Positions 55,131 to 64,000 of a DNA stretch of 64,000 nt are shown here, one piece after another (position 1 is the first letter of the stretch; each line of letters opens with the position of its first letter). Where the stretch lies: positions 3,956,857-4,020,856 of the forward strand of contig OY725491.1 of NCBI GenBank assembly GCA_963281255.1, in the 5' to 3' direction. The notes beneath the pieces are model-generated. The model made no database searches. It saw only the letters and a program-made list of their open reading frames with translations, and had not been told where the DNA came from. Source of the stretch: Aphrocallistes beatrix. Taxonomy: Eukaryota; Porifera; Hexactinellida; Sceptrulophora; Aphrocallistidae. The position numbers and the translations under genes are program-made.

Positions 55131-55905
55131 TCAATATCACCAGTTCCATGCTCTCCCATAGCCCCGTCTTCCTCGCCGACTTGTTTGGCTGCTTCTTCAG
55201 GATGTATGACAATTGGGAGTCCCAATTCACACTTAAATATGAAGGACAATTAAGAGATTGATGGGCTTAGCATTTTCCGAAGACCAGGTTTTCTGGAAAC
55301 TTTCTTCACTGTACGGTCACCCTGGGGAATATCGAAGTGAAGTAGTATATCCTCGTCACAGAAATGTCGCGCACAGATGAAGATTATCACCAATTTCCAT
55401 GCATTATCTCTACGGAGAAACCTTCGCCATTCATCTTGTATTTCCTTGGATCAATGGTTCAACATTTCAAACACTGGAACTTAATGAGTGCGTCGTAATT
55501 GGAGCAGAAGTTGGCTACACAACACCTATTTGGCATCCTGCTAAGAGAAATGTACGTGTGGATGAATAAATTGGGAATTACTGTAGGAAGAAAAGGTATG
55601 AAATATTGTAGGTAATAGAATATATAATAACAATTATACTAATCCTATAATATACGCTGCATTTTATCCTAGTTAAATTGATTTCAAACATTATGGTTTG
55701 TTTACAAAATAGACTTGAAGTAATCCATAGTGAGGTAAAATTCGCATCGTGAATAGGCTATAGTTACGTGGGCTGTGTAGTAAGCGAAATAAAAATAATA
55801 GAAATTCTATAGAACCGGTCAAATTGGGACCCAGAGGGTTTGTTCATAGTAAGCGACCCTGACTGTGCATTTCATATATGCTATTGCACCATTCAATTTT
55901 GATAT

Positions 55906-56194
55906 TAAGGCGTTTAAGGAGTTTAGATTCATTGTAATTAATTAACCTTTAGAAGTTATTCATGGTAAAAAGTCAAATAGTTTAGAAAGAAAATATGAAG
56001 TACGTATCTACGTAGTTCAAGTCCACATACATTTAGGGAATTAAAGTAAGTAAGAACATACCAAAAAAGCCTCTACAATATTTTATCTTTTTCTCTATAA
56101 ATAATTTTGAGTCATAAAATGAAAACCTGGGGGCACCTTTAATGCCGGGACCAGGTGCTCTCCACTCGAGAGCGTCCGGTAATTGCGCTAATGG
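55906..56194. other. no feature seen
   Basis: AT-rich stretch right of block B; nothing recognisable. Confidence 0.4.
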
Positions 56195-56510
56195 CAGAGT
56201 TGCGGTTTAGATCGGACTGGGCCGGTTCGTGATTATTACTGGTCCCAATCGTAGACATGAAATACTATCTAGAGACTTGTGTGATAAGCAAATTAGTAAA
56301 AATTTTGAAATGATCAATACGAACAATACTCTCCATGCAATTTTTCCCGAAAGATTCGCTCCAATTATTGTTAGATTGGTTTTGCTATATACAAATTTGA
56401 ATGTATAACGATAAATCCCAACAGAAACTACTTTGTTTTTTCTGTCAGGTTCTATCCGGTCTGGACCGGTCCGGTCCGATCTGTAATTATTGTGGACCGT
56501 CACAACTCTG
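56195..56510. mobile_element. probable hAT MITE, 316 bp
   Basis: Ends CAGAGTTG / CAACTCTG, with further paired GATCGGAC(C/T)GGRCCGG and AATTATTAC-like blocks. Flanks gctaatgg and gctactga agree only partly, as expected for an old 8-bp duplication. No coding region. Confidence 0.6.
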
Positions 56511-56550
56511 GCTACTGATTGATATTATACATTTGCAGTAGAATGCGATA

Positions 56551-56704
56551 CAGTCGACATAGTAGGGAAAACCAAGGGACCATTAAAACGTAAACGTCTT
56601 ATCCGGAATTCGTAGTAACCAAAGTATTGTATATGTATTTAGAAGTGTACTCCTTATCCGGAGTTACGTCTTATCCGTGTTCGTACTCTAACGGTGGTCT
56701 ACTG
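56551..56704. mobile_element. pogo/Tigger-like MITE, 154 bp
   Basis: CAGTCGACATAGTAGGG and the reverse-complement right end CAGTAGACCACCGTTAG, flanked by TA on both sides. The CTTATCCGGA(A/G)TT word occurs twice inside and also near 45,720 and 60,150, marking a family. Confidence 0.7.
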
Positions 56705-57157
56705 TATTCAAAACACAACATATTTAGTATTACGTATTTACAATATACATACATTACATAGGGTCTGAATTCATAATACAATCGAAATCGTTTTTTTTGT
56801 CTAATCGTTTTTATTCTGCCATCAAATCTTTGCAGTATAAATTATTTTATTCATGTAATTTCATTATAAAATTTTCTGATATTTTTGTCCATCGTTGTTT
56901 TATCGCCAATAAAGTGTAATCTAATATACGAAAAACGATTTCAAATATATATTCATTTCTCTGTAAAGGAACTTGTCTCAAACAAGCTTCCAAACCATAA
57001 TGAGACACATCTAAAATCTAATTCCATTCACTCTACATTATATGGGGAACGCAAAAGATAGCGTCGCATTATATATCAATAATAATTATATGAAATAGAA
57101 AGTGGAGACACACCTATTCCAGCTGTTCTAAGCATCATAGTGTGTGCTGGGCAATGC
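56705..57157. other. no feature seen
   Basis: AT-rich sequence with no supported feature. Confidence 0.4.
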
Positions 57158-57384
57158 AGATATCATATGTATAAATAAATGATCTACATAAATCATTCCC
57201 TTCTCAAAGCAAATTAATGTACAATCAATTGGTTCGAAATAAATTTTGATCTCTCACACCATGGATAATACAATTGAATTTGGAGTAATTTACTTTATTA
57301 TCATTCGTAATTGGACCATGGATAAATAACTTAGATTATCTTTCCCGCTTCTGTATCTGAATTATCTTTTCATTCATTTGAATA
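57158..57384 (+). repeat. 0.9-kb dispersed repeat, partial third copy
   Basis: Corresponds to about 11,695-11,930: CAGATATCATATGTATAAAT, TGATCTCTCACA, two CCATGGATAA words, and CCGCTTCTGTATCTGAAT. It ends abruptly where TTAA element copy B begins. Confidence 0.85.
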
Positions 57385-57614
57385 TTTTGAGATAATTGTA
57401 GATAATATTTCATATTCCTGGCACTGCGAAGTATAATCTATCAGTTTAGAATGAATAAAAAGCTTCCAAAAAGTATATTAGGAAGTTAGAGCGAAAGTCT
57501 ACGACTTTTAGTTTCGAAGTTAGGATTTTTGAAAATGCTACGTCATCATATGACAAAAATCTAAAACTTAACATTCCATAGGGTGTAGTGCAATTATTAT
57601 CAAAGAATCATATA

Positions 57615-58988
57615 CAGTCAGTGTTCACAATTATTTAGAAAAAGTAGAGGGGTATAATTTTTAATCCTCAAGGTTTACAATGTTTCTAATAAGCTTAGAA
57701 CGATGATACAAAGCTAAAATTTAGTAATTAATCTTCATACCATCGTTCTCTAGAAGTAATTGACATCTGGTAGGCATTGACTCCCAGACAAAAATTCTGG
57801 AGTTATCGAATCCCATAGCGAGTTCAGTTTACTTTTCAGCTCCTTAATCGTCTTTGGTCGCTTATGTGGCAACCTGTTCAGCCTTCCTTTCATCCAACCG
57901 AAAAGATTTTCGATTGGATTCATATCTGGGGATTGAATGGGCCAATCCATAAGCTTCCCGGGCATGTTTTCTTCCATCCAACTCTTCACAACTTTTGAGG
58001 TGTGTTTGGGATCGTTGTCTTGCAGTAAGACCCAGTCTCCAGCATGCAAAGCATCTGCTTGCGCTAATAATCCCCACTCTAAAATCTTGCTATAGAGATG
58101 TCCTGTTAAATTTTGATTGAAAACAATGAGTGGGAATGTTCCCATCGACGACCAAGCGTCCCAAACATGAATTTTGGCAGAGTGTTTTGGCATGGGAAGT
58201 GAACGATGTTTTCCTCTTTTAACTCAGAGCTTAACCTTGCCCCCGTGTAACCAAAAGGATGCTTCATCACAGAAGATAACGTTTCTCCAGTCTCTATGTT
58301 CATTGTTGCGAGCCCATTCGATTCGTTTCAGCCTGTTTTTCTCAGAGAGCATAAAGGTTTGGCGTGGGAATTCCTTTCGGTATTTCATCTTTTTCAGAGT
58401 TCGCCTAACTGTCATTTTGGAACATGCTACACCTGTACGTTGAGACACATTGTAAGTCAGTTCATCCAATGTAATTGCACCAAAAGATCTCCTAACTTGT
58501 TGTCTGATAGATTTCATGATAGCAATTGATTTGATTGCCTTTCTTCCACCTCCTTTTTTATGTTTCAATGTCTGGCCAGTTTTGATTTTTCTTATAGTAT
58601 TGTAAACAGTGGCAAGTGACACTCCCAAAATCGTGGAAATTTTCTTTGGGTTGTGTTTTACGACTTGGTGAAGGATACGAATCTGTTCTCTCGCTTCCTG
58701 TTGAGACATTCAGGCAGGTTTCAAAGCTAATTAGTAAGTTGAACAAGGTAGAAAAGATAACTCAAAAAAATATGGGGAATTTGTAAAAATATTCAGAAAA
58801 TTTTGACGGAGAACTGCTCCAAAAATTTTTTTCAAATCATTTATAATCGTAACAAAACGATTTTATGAAAGAAATAATAATATACTTGAAGAATAATCCA
58901 CAAAAGCTTAGTTTATAAGCTTTTTAAGAACAATTTAGGGTAGATTAAGAAATCATAGAAAATTCTAAATAATTATGAACACTGACTG
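57615..58988 (-). mobile_element. Tc1/mariner element, DD35E type, 1,374 bp
   Basis: Inverted ends CAGTCAGTGTTCACAATT and its right-hand match (one mismatch within the first 25), bordered by TA at 57,613-57,614 and 58,989-58,990. Copy C of the host element has the empty site at about 61,185 (atcatatatgtacact). Confidence 0.96.
57750..58709 (-). pseudogene. Tc1 transposase, single in-frame TGA
   Basis: One frame of 320 codons from MSQQEAREQIRILHQVVKHN to DVNYF, interrupted only by a TGA at 58,224-58,226. N-terminal helix-turn-helix (ISTILGVSLATVYNTIRK), a GGGRKAIKS linker, second DNA-binding helix (YNVSQRTGVACSKMTVRRTL), then FCDEASFWLHGG, LLQDNDPKHTSK and SPDMNPIENLFGWMK. I count 35 residues from the second Asp to the Glu, hence DD35E. 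The stop falls ten residues after the first catalytic Asp. Otherwise full length for the family; the most nearly intact Tc1 gene here. Confidence 0.93.
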
Positions 58989-59955
58989 TATGTACACTCG
59001 TAAAAAGTATATTAGGAAGTGAGAACTAAGAATTTGGACTTGTATTTACAAAGATAGAGATATCTCTTTTTGGACCCTAAATGGGGGTTTTTGACCGAAT
59101 CTGCGAGGTCCAAGGCCAGAACTTTCAAAATAATTATCAAAAGTTCTCCAATTTTTCTGTACATATTATTAACAGCAATTGTATTCACTATTTAGCATAA
59201 TAGCTAAATTTGGACACATATTTAATGATTAGATTCGCCATTTTCTAATAGATTCAAAGTTCTCCATAGAATTTGTATTACAATTAAATCAATGATAAGT
59301 CGAGAATTATTTATTTTTTGACAAAGGAATGTTCGAGAAACCTATATATTTTCACATATATCCTTTTATTTAAGGATATAATATATTATATATCTACAAT
59401 AGTTTTTAAGATATGACATCAGCCTCTTTCGGGACCTTAGAGGGATATTATGGTCGAACTTTACCTATAATATGCGATATCTCAAGAACCAATGGTCGGA
59501 TCCGAACAAATTTTTTTTTGAAACGATCAGAATTTTATTTCTGACCCAGTGATCGCTAAATATCTGAGATCAAACTTGAGATTTCCCGAGGATTATATAA
59601 ATGAACTCCCTTATAGAGCTATTTTGTTTGGATTTTATTTGCCCATTCTTTTAAATCTTTGTGTTTTATAATCTCCAAAGGTGCTAATACAATGTTAAGG
59701 TTCATATCATTAAAAAAATAACAAATAAGTTAAAAACTAATTGGTAAATGAGTTAAAATCCTCTAATAATTTTCAATTTTTATTAACGCTAAACTTTAGG
59801 GGGTTATTTCGCTAAAAATATAAAAAAATACCGTCCAAATAGTGCTATCAGATGGTAGACCGATCAGTAATACAATGAAATTAGCAATAAAACATTTTGC
59901 AGTTTTTTTTTACGCCAGGCAAGATTTTTCGAGGGCGGTATCCTTAAATAGTCGT

Positions 59956-60183
59956 AACTGGACTTATCTATATATGCCCGTAACTCAGAGAAGAATTCAG
60001 AATTGTGATTTATAATATTGAAATTGGAAATATAAAATTTGAATCAAATAAGGCTTTTGAGCAACTACAATTCTAAGATGGATTGAATGACTTTGTATCA
60101 GAATTAATTTGGAATCATGTGGGCATCCTCCCGTTTGAACGAGATGCCCGTAACTCGGAGGTCCGGATCTGAGAGGGTCTACT
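59956..60183. mobile_element. pogo-like MITE relic
   Basis: The right end, read in reverse, is CAGTAGACCCTCTCAGATCC followed by GGACCTCCGAGTTACGGGCA. The left part has matching ATGCCCGTAACTCAGAG but no clean terminus, since copy B of the TTAA element adjoins it. Confidence 0.5.
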
Positions 60184-60225
60184 GAACCTAGTGTACAATC
60201 ATATGGTGACTAATCTAAATTTTAA

Positions 60226-62125
60226 GGATACCGCCATCGAAAAAACATGATTTGGCTTACAGCATACGATGAAAGTAGAGCTATAAGAGATGTTAAGCGT
60301 GGGGAGGTATCTCCACATTCCAAACCGTTTTTTATTCTCATTTCTAGATTTTGAGATACAGTGTCTCAAAGTCTGTTTTTTTCGTTTTCCGCTAGCACAT
60401 CTTAATGGTAGAAATTTGGGCAGTCAAGGAATTGTTTAGGACATACCAAGGAATCAAATGCTACCAAAATCGAATAATAGATAGTCTACCATTTTTGAAA
60501 CTTCATAGGACCAGAAGAAAGTTAAAATGACAAAAATTGTAAATTTTATCGGTATCCGAAAAAAAAGGGCCAAAAAACGGCGAAAAATGTCTGTTTTTTG
60601 GGGGAAATCAAGAATAAAATCACCGAGTTAGAATATCTCAAAAAAATGGTGGTCCTACGTTCATCCCCTAATGATATGGAACAATTCTTGAAATTTTCAA
60701 ACTTCTATCTCAAACCAAATTTGAGAAATAATTCTGTAAAGACGGTCAATTTTGAAATTTTAAAGTCCCGAGATATAAAGATTTTAAGTTTAGGTGTTAA
60801 GAAGAATGTAAAATGAGTTATTAATAATGAACAAAAGCATTCACAGACATTTATTCACATTCATACTGCTGATTAAGGTATATTAGAACCAAATATTTAC
60901 AAAAAATAGCCCTGAAAATCTACAAATTTCCTTGAGGCCCCTTAACTCCGAATATTTTGAGATAATTTTAATAATAATTCATATTCTTGGCACTGCGAAG
61001 TATAATCTATCGATTCAGAATGAATAAAAAGCTTCCAAAAAGTATATTAGGAAGTTAGAGCGAAAGTCCACGACTTTAGTTTCGAAGTTAGGATTTTCTA
61101 AATATGCTACGTCATCATATGACAAAAATCTAAAACTTAACATTCCATAGGGTGTAGTGCAATTATTATCATAGAATCATATATGTACACTCATAAAAAG
61201 TATATTAGGAAGTGAGAACTAAGAATTTGGACTTATATTTACAGAGATAGAGAGATATCTCTTTTTGGACCCTAAATGGGGGTTTTGACCGAATCTGCGA
61301 GGTCCAAGGCCAGAATTTTCAAAATAATTATCAAAAGTTGTCCAATTTTTCTGTACACATTATTAACGACGATTGTATTCATTATTTAGCATAATAGCTA
61401 AATTTGGAGACATAGTATTTAATGATTAGATTCGCCATTTTCTAATAGATTCAAAGTTCTCAAAAGAATTTGTATTACAATTAAATCAATGATAAGTCGA
61501 GAATTATTTATTTTTTAACAAAGGAATGTTCGAGGAACCTATATATTTTCACATATATCCTTTTATTTAAGCATATAATATATTATATATCTACAATAGT
61601 TTTTAAGATATGACATCTGCCTCTTTCGGGACCTTAGAGGGATATTATGCCCGAACTTTACATATAATAAGCGATATCACAAGAACAAATGGTCGGATCC
61701 GAAAAAATTTTTTTTTGAAACGTCAGAATTTTATTTCTGACCCAGTGATCGCTAAATATCTGAGATCAAACTTGCGATTTCCCGAGCATTATATAAATGA
61801 ACTCCGTTATAGAGCTATTTTGTTTGGATTTTATTTGCACATTCTTTTAAATTTTTGTGTTATATAATCTCCAAAGGTGCCAAAACAATGTTTAAGGTTC
61901 ATATCATTAAAAAATATCAAATAAGTTAAAAACTAATTGGTAAATGAGTTAAAAACCTCCAATAATTTTTTTTTATTAACGCTAAACTTTAGGGGGCTAT
62001 CTTACAAAAATTAAAAAAAATTCTGTCCAAATAGTGATATCAGATGGTAGACCGATCAGTAATACAAGTAAACTAGCAATAAAAGTTTTTGTTACGCTAG
62101 GCAAGGTTTTTCGAGGGCGGTATCC
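60226..62125 (+). mobile_element. TTAA element 'GGATACCGCC', copy C, complete
   Basis: A 1,900-bp element bounded by TTAA (60,222-60,225 and 62,126-62,129) with ends GGATACCGCCATCGAAAAAA and TTTTTCGAGGGCGGTATCC. It is the uninterrupted reference for copies A and B. Short open frames inside (for example 61,610-61,867) are not conserved as protein among copies, so it appears non-autonomous. Confidence 0.95.
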
Positions 62126-62444
62126 TTAACTAAAGATATGGGGATATTGACACCATTTAGATATGCTGGAAATAGATTCCTAAGCTCTATTCTGCGTCGT
62201 TAGTTATTTTAGGCAGATCATGTATTAGTTCATCCATCTTCACCGCATCCCTGGTCCCTTTTTGAGATTTAGATGGCAGTCCTTATATACAGAGGGCTAT
62301 GGTACTGCATGTTTTAAGATTCTTATTGTGCCATATTTGACTCGGCAAGAATACCACTATTACTTAATCATTTTACTTGATTGAGTGCTTATCTGAGGTT
62401 GAGAAATTCTACCACAATCGAAGGTTAAGCCTAAGACATATATG

Positions 62445-62650
62445 ACATGTTTGATTGCTTCAAATATATTGACATAGTAAGTAGTATCCTTCAGTGAGAC
62501 TAGATTTGCGAATTCTAAAGTAATATCAAAATTTGCATTGATTCCTCTTCACAGCAACTTGGGCAGTATCAGTGAAGTCGGTACTCTCATCTAGTGCAAT
62601 GGCAAAGAGCACAAATTGCTGTGCACGTTTTTGTAATGATAGCTTAACGC
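62445..62650 (-). pseudogene. hAT transposase fragment (GTF2IRD2-like)
   Basis: On the minus strand: KRAQQFVLFAIALDESTDFT with DTAQVAV, then after one frame change INANFDITLEFANLVSLKDT and NIFEAIKHVIY. 'FALALDESTD...DTAQ' followed by 'F(E/D)(V/I)TxE...LVxLK(D/G)TT' is the catalytic start of hAT proteins close to GTF2IRD2/EPM2AIP1. No other part of the gene is present. Confidence 0.75.
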
Positions 62651-63583
62651 TCCCGTATACTACTATTATTTGTATATAAAGAATTTCTTTTCAAATTTTC
62701 AAGTTTATTTTCTTTTTACAGGAAGGTTAGAAAAGGAGTCCTTAACGATTTACAAGGGGTTTGGAGTTAAATCTTCATTATATTTATACTAATAATGAAT
62801 GAAAAGATCATTCAGATACAGAAGCGGGAAATATAATTTAAGTCATTTATCCATGGTCCAATGACGAATGATGATAAAGTAAAATACTTTCCAAAGCCAA
62901 TTGTTCTTATCCATGGTCCAAAATGCTTCACATGTGAGAGATCAATATTATTTCTTACTAATTGATTGTAGATTATTTGGCTTTGAGACGGCAATGATAT
63001 ATGTAGATCATTTATTTATACATCTGATATCTGCATTTTGGATGAATCGGAGCTCCCTGTACTGTTTAGAGGTAAACTGTACTCCAAGCCTGGTCTAGTA
63101 ACGAACATTGATACCATAATTGAAATTTATGTTCCTTTCATTTGGAATTACAGTGGGAGTGAGAAAATGTGACTGCAGCACGTCCCCCTCTGTCTGCAGG
63201 ACGCACTCCAGCCGTGCGAAACTCTCCGGCCAAACCGGCCAGATACACAACCAGCCACTTGGGGTATTCACAGCCCCCGGTGTCTATAACCCAACACCTT
63301 CAACTCCACAAGGGGATTTCTTCCACCAAAATTATTCGCCTCCCCATGGAGCTTCTCACACCCTCCCAATGGTCAAGTGATTAATTACTTTTGATAGAAG
63401 TTTTTTGACTAATAACAAATGGAGAAACCAGTCCACCGCCTGGAGCAAGTCTTGGAGGAGAGGGGGCGAGGGGGTCGGGGTTGGGGGTATGGGACAGGAA
63501 GTGACACTGGTACTCAGCTCTGATCAGCCGAACCCATTCTGAATCATCTGTGAATATGACGAAGTTGACGAAGGCAGGAGAGA
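62642..63583 (+). repeat. 0.9-kb dispersed repeat, inverted copy
   Basis: Reverse complement of 11,170-12,073 with small differences. Includes the 86-codon frame (63,120-63,380). It starts exactly against the hAT fragment. Confidence 0.85.
63120..63380 (+). CDS. hypothetical 86-residue ORF, second copy
   Basis: Same frame, start and stop as 11,346-11,606. Differences are few (for example GVFTAPGVYNPTPSTPQG here against GVFTPPGVYNPTTSTPQG). Function unknown. Confidence 0.3.
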   Translation: MKFMFLSFGITVGVRKCDCSTSPSVCRTHSSRAKLSGQTGQIHNQPLGVFTAPGVYNPTPSTPQGDFFHQNYSPPHGASHTLPMVK

Positions 63584-63844
63584 CGGGAACTGAGTCGTTC
63601 GGAGAAAATTGAGCTGTGCGTTGTGGCGGTGCAGCTTCTCTAGGTCGGAGAGACGATCTGAAGTTGCAATGAAGGAGGTAGCTAGAGTTACGAGCTTACT
63701 GCTACTGCCATTCAGAAGGCAGTCAGGATGCAGGTAAAAGGTGTTGTAGTTAGATGGTAGGGGATACAGAATTAGGTTCAGAGATCGCTGTGGATCTCTC
63801 TTACCAATGAAAAAACATGTAAATATATAATAAGGCCAGAACAA
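63524..63844 (-). CDS. hypothetical 106-codon ORF
   Basis: Not recognised. It contains CLLNGSSSKLVTLATSFIAT followed by SDRLSDLEKLHRHNAQLNFL, helix-like. Only its last 20 codons overlap the dispersed repeat. It could be a host or transposon exon; no splice sites or neighbours support either. Confidence 0.25.
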   Translation of the reverse strand: MFWPYYIFTCFFIGKRDPQRSLNLILYPLPSNYNTFYLHPDCLLNGSSSKLVTLATSFIATSDRLSDLEKLHRHNAQLNFLRTTQFPSLLPSSTSSYSQMIQNGFG

Positions 63845-64000
63845 ATATAAAATATTTCAAATATTTTGTTAGCCTCATCACTAATTTTAATTAGTATACT
63901 TCTCTTGGATCAAGACAGTGCATATCCTCGGTTATCCGAACACTTTGGTTCCTTGGAAAGTTACTAATTATTAAAACTATTAGAAACGAGTGTTCAGTAG

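Larger units (their letters stand above)
33886..55905. repeat. block B: interrupted second copy of block A
   Basis: Segments 33,886-34,318, 47,818-51,500, 52,530-52,770 and about 55,777-55,905 match block A (5,942-10,612) in order. Everything between them is later insertion or rearrangement. Insertions visible as departures from block A are the 13.5-kb hAT, MITEs at 48,193 and 49,192, the Helentron-like pair at 51.7 kb and a 3-kb stretch with an inverted repeat at 52.8-55.8 kb. Confidence 0.85.
57385..59950 (+). mobile_element. TTAA element 'GGATACCGCC', copy B, 5'-truncated
   Basis: Matches copy C from about 60,950 to its right end GAGGGCGGTATCC followed by TTAA. The first 720 bases are lacking, and the left border is the dispersed repeat rather than TTAA. 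A Tc1 element splits it. Same orientation as copy C. Confidence 0.9.

Noticed and set aside
55398-55569. Open frame MHYLYGETFAIHLVFPWING to a stop at 55,569
   Set aside because: It reads somewhat like real protein, but it is only 57 codons, matches nothing I know, and its context is an integrase fossil. Not enough to call a gene.
1-64000. tRNA, rRNA, CRISPR or bacterial operon structures
   Set aside because: No cloverleaf with A and B boxes, no rRNA-like conserved stretch, no regularly spaced repeats with unique spacers; the window is clearly eukaryotic.

Overview
The window reads as intergenic, repeat-packed DNA of an invertebrate animal. It is AT-rich, no host gene can be called with confidence, and almost every readable protein belongs to a transposable element. 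The element mix is animal-like: Tc1/mariner of several DDE/D types, BED- and ZMYM1-like hAT transposases, an L2/CR1-type LINE, Helitron helicase, FLYWCH/MULE pieces, metazoan 'Mutator-like' transposases, and integrase fossils of the KRBA2/gypsy and Ginger type. The phylum cannot be named from the sequence.

Layout. 1-2.6 kb: unreadable flank, a 200-N gap and a long inverted repeat. 2.7-4.05 kb: a Tc1 (DD37E) element. 4.8-10.8 kb: a near-intact transposase gene with a C-terminal PHD-like finger, inside block A (5.94-10.61 kb). 11-16 kb: a 0.9-kb repeat, Helitron and MULE relics, and a small foldback MULE carrying a FLYWCH exon. 17-24.4 kb: two long inverted repeats, Helentron-like repeats, a Tc1 relic, a mariner and an integrase fossil. 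25.5-31.5 kb: a TTAA-flanked element with a second PHD-tailed transposase and a coiled-coil ORF, interrupted by a mariner. 31.6-32.9 kb: a second copy of the first Tc1.

33.9-55.9 kb: block B, a second copy of block A, opened by many later insertions. The largest is a 13.5-kb hAT (34,319-47,817) with a perfect 8-bp target duplication. It contains a TTAA element, which contains a Charlie-type hAT, which contains a 117-bp TTAA MITE; the same hAT also holds an L2-like LINE and a Ginger-like integrase fossil. 52.9-54.6 kb is another long inverted repeat. 57-62 kb holds two more copies of the TTAA element, one split by a DD35E Tc1. 62.4-64 kb has a hAT scrap and an inverted copy of the 11-12 kb repeat.

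The most useful points are: (1) two diverged PHD-tailed Mutator-like transposases, each with a short phase-1 GT-AG intron predicted at the same place, one apparently bounded by TTAA; (2) blocks A and B preserve each other's empty sites, so several insertions can be verified and ordered; (3) four long inverted repeats that could give double-stranded RNA. All element calls come from reading motifs, target duplications and inverted ends by eye; no database search was run.
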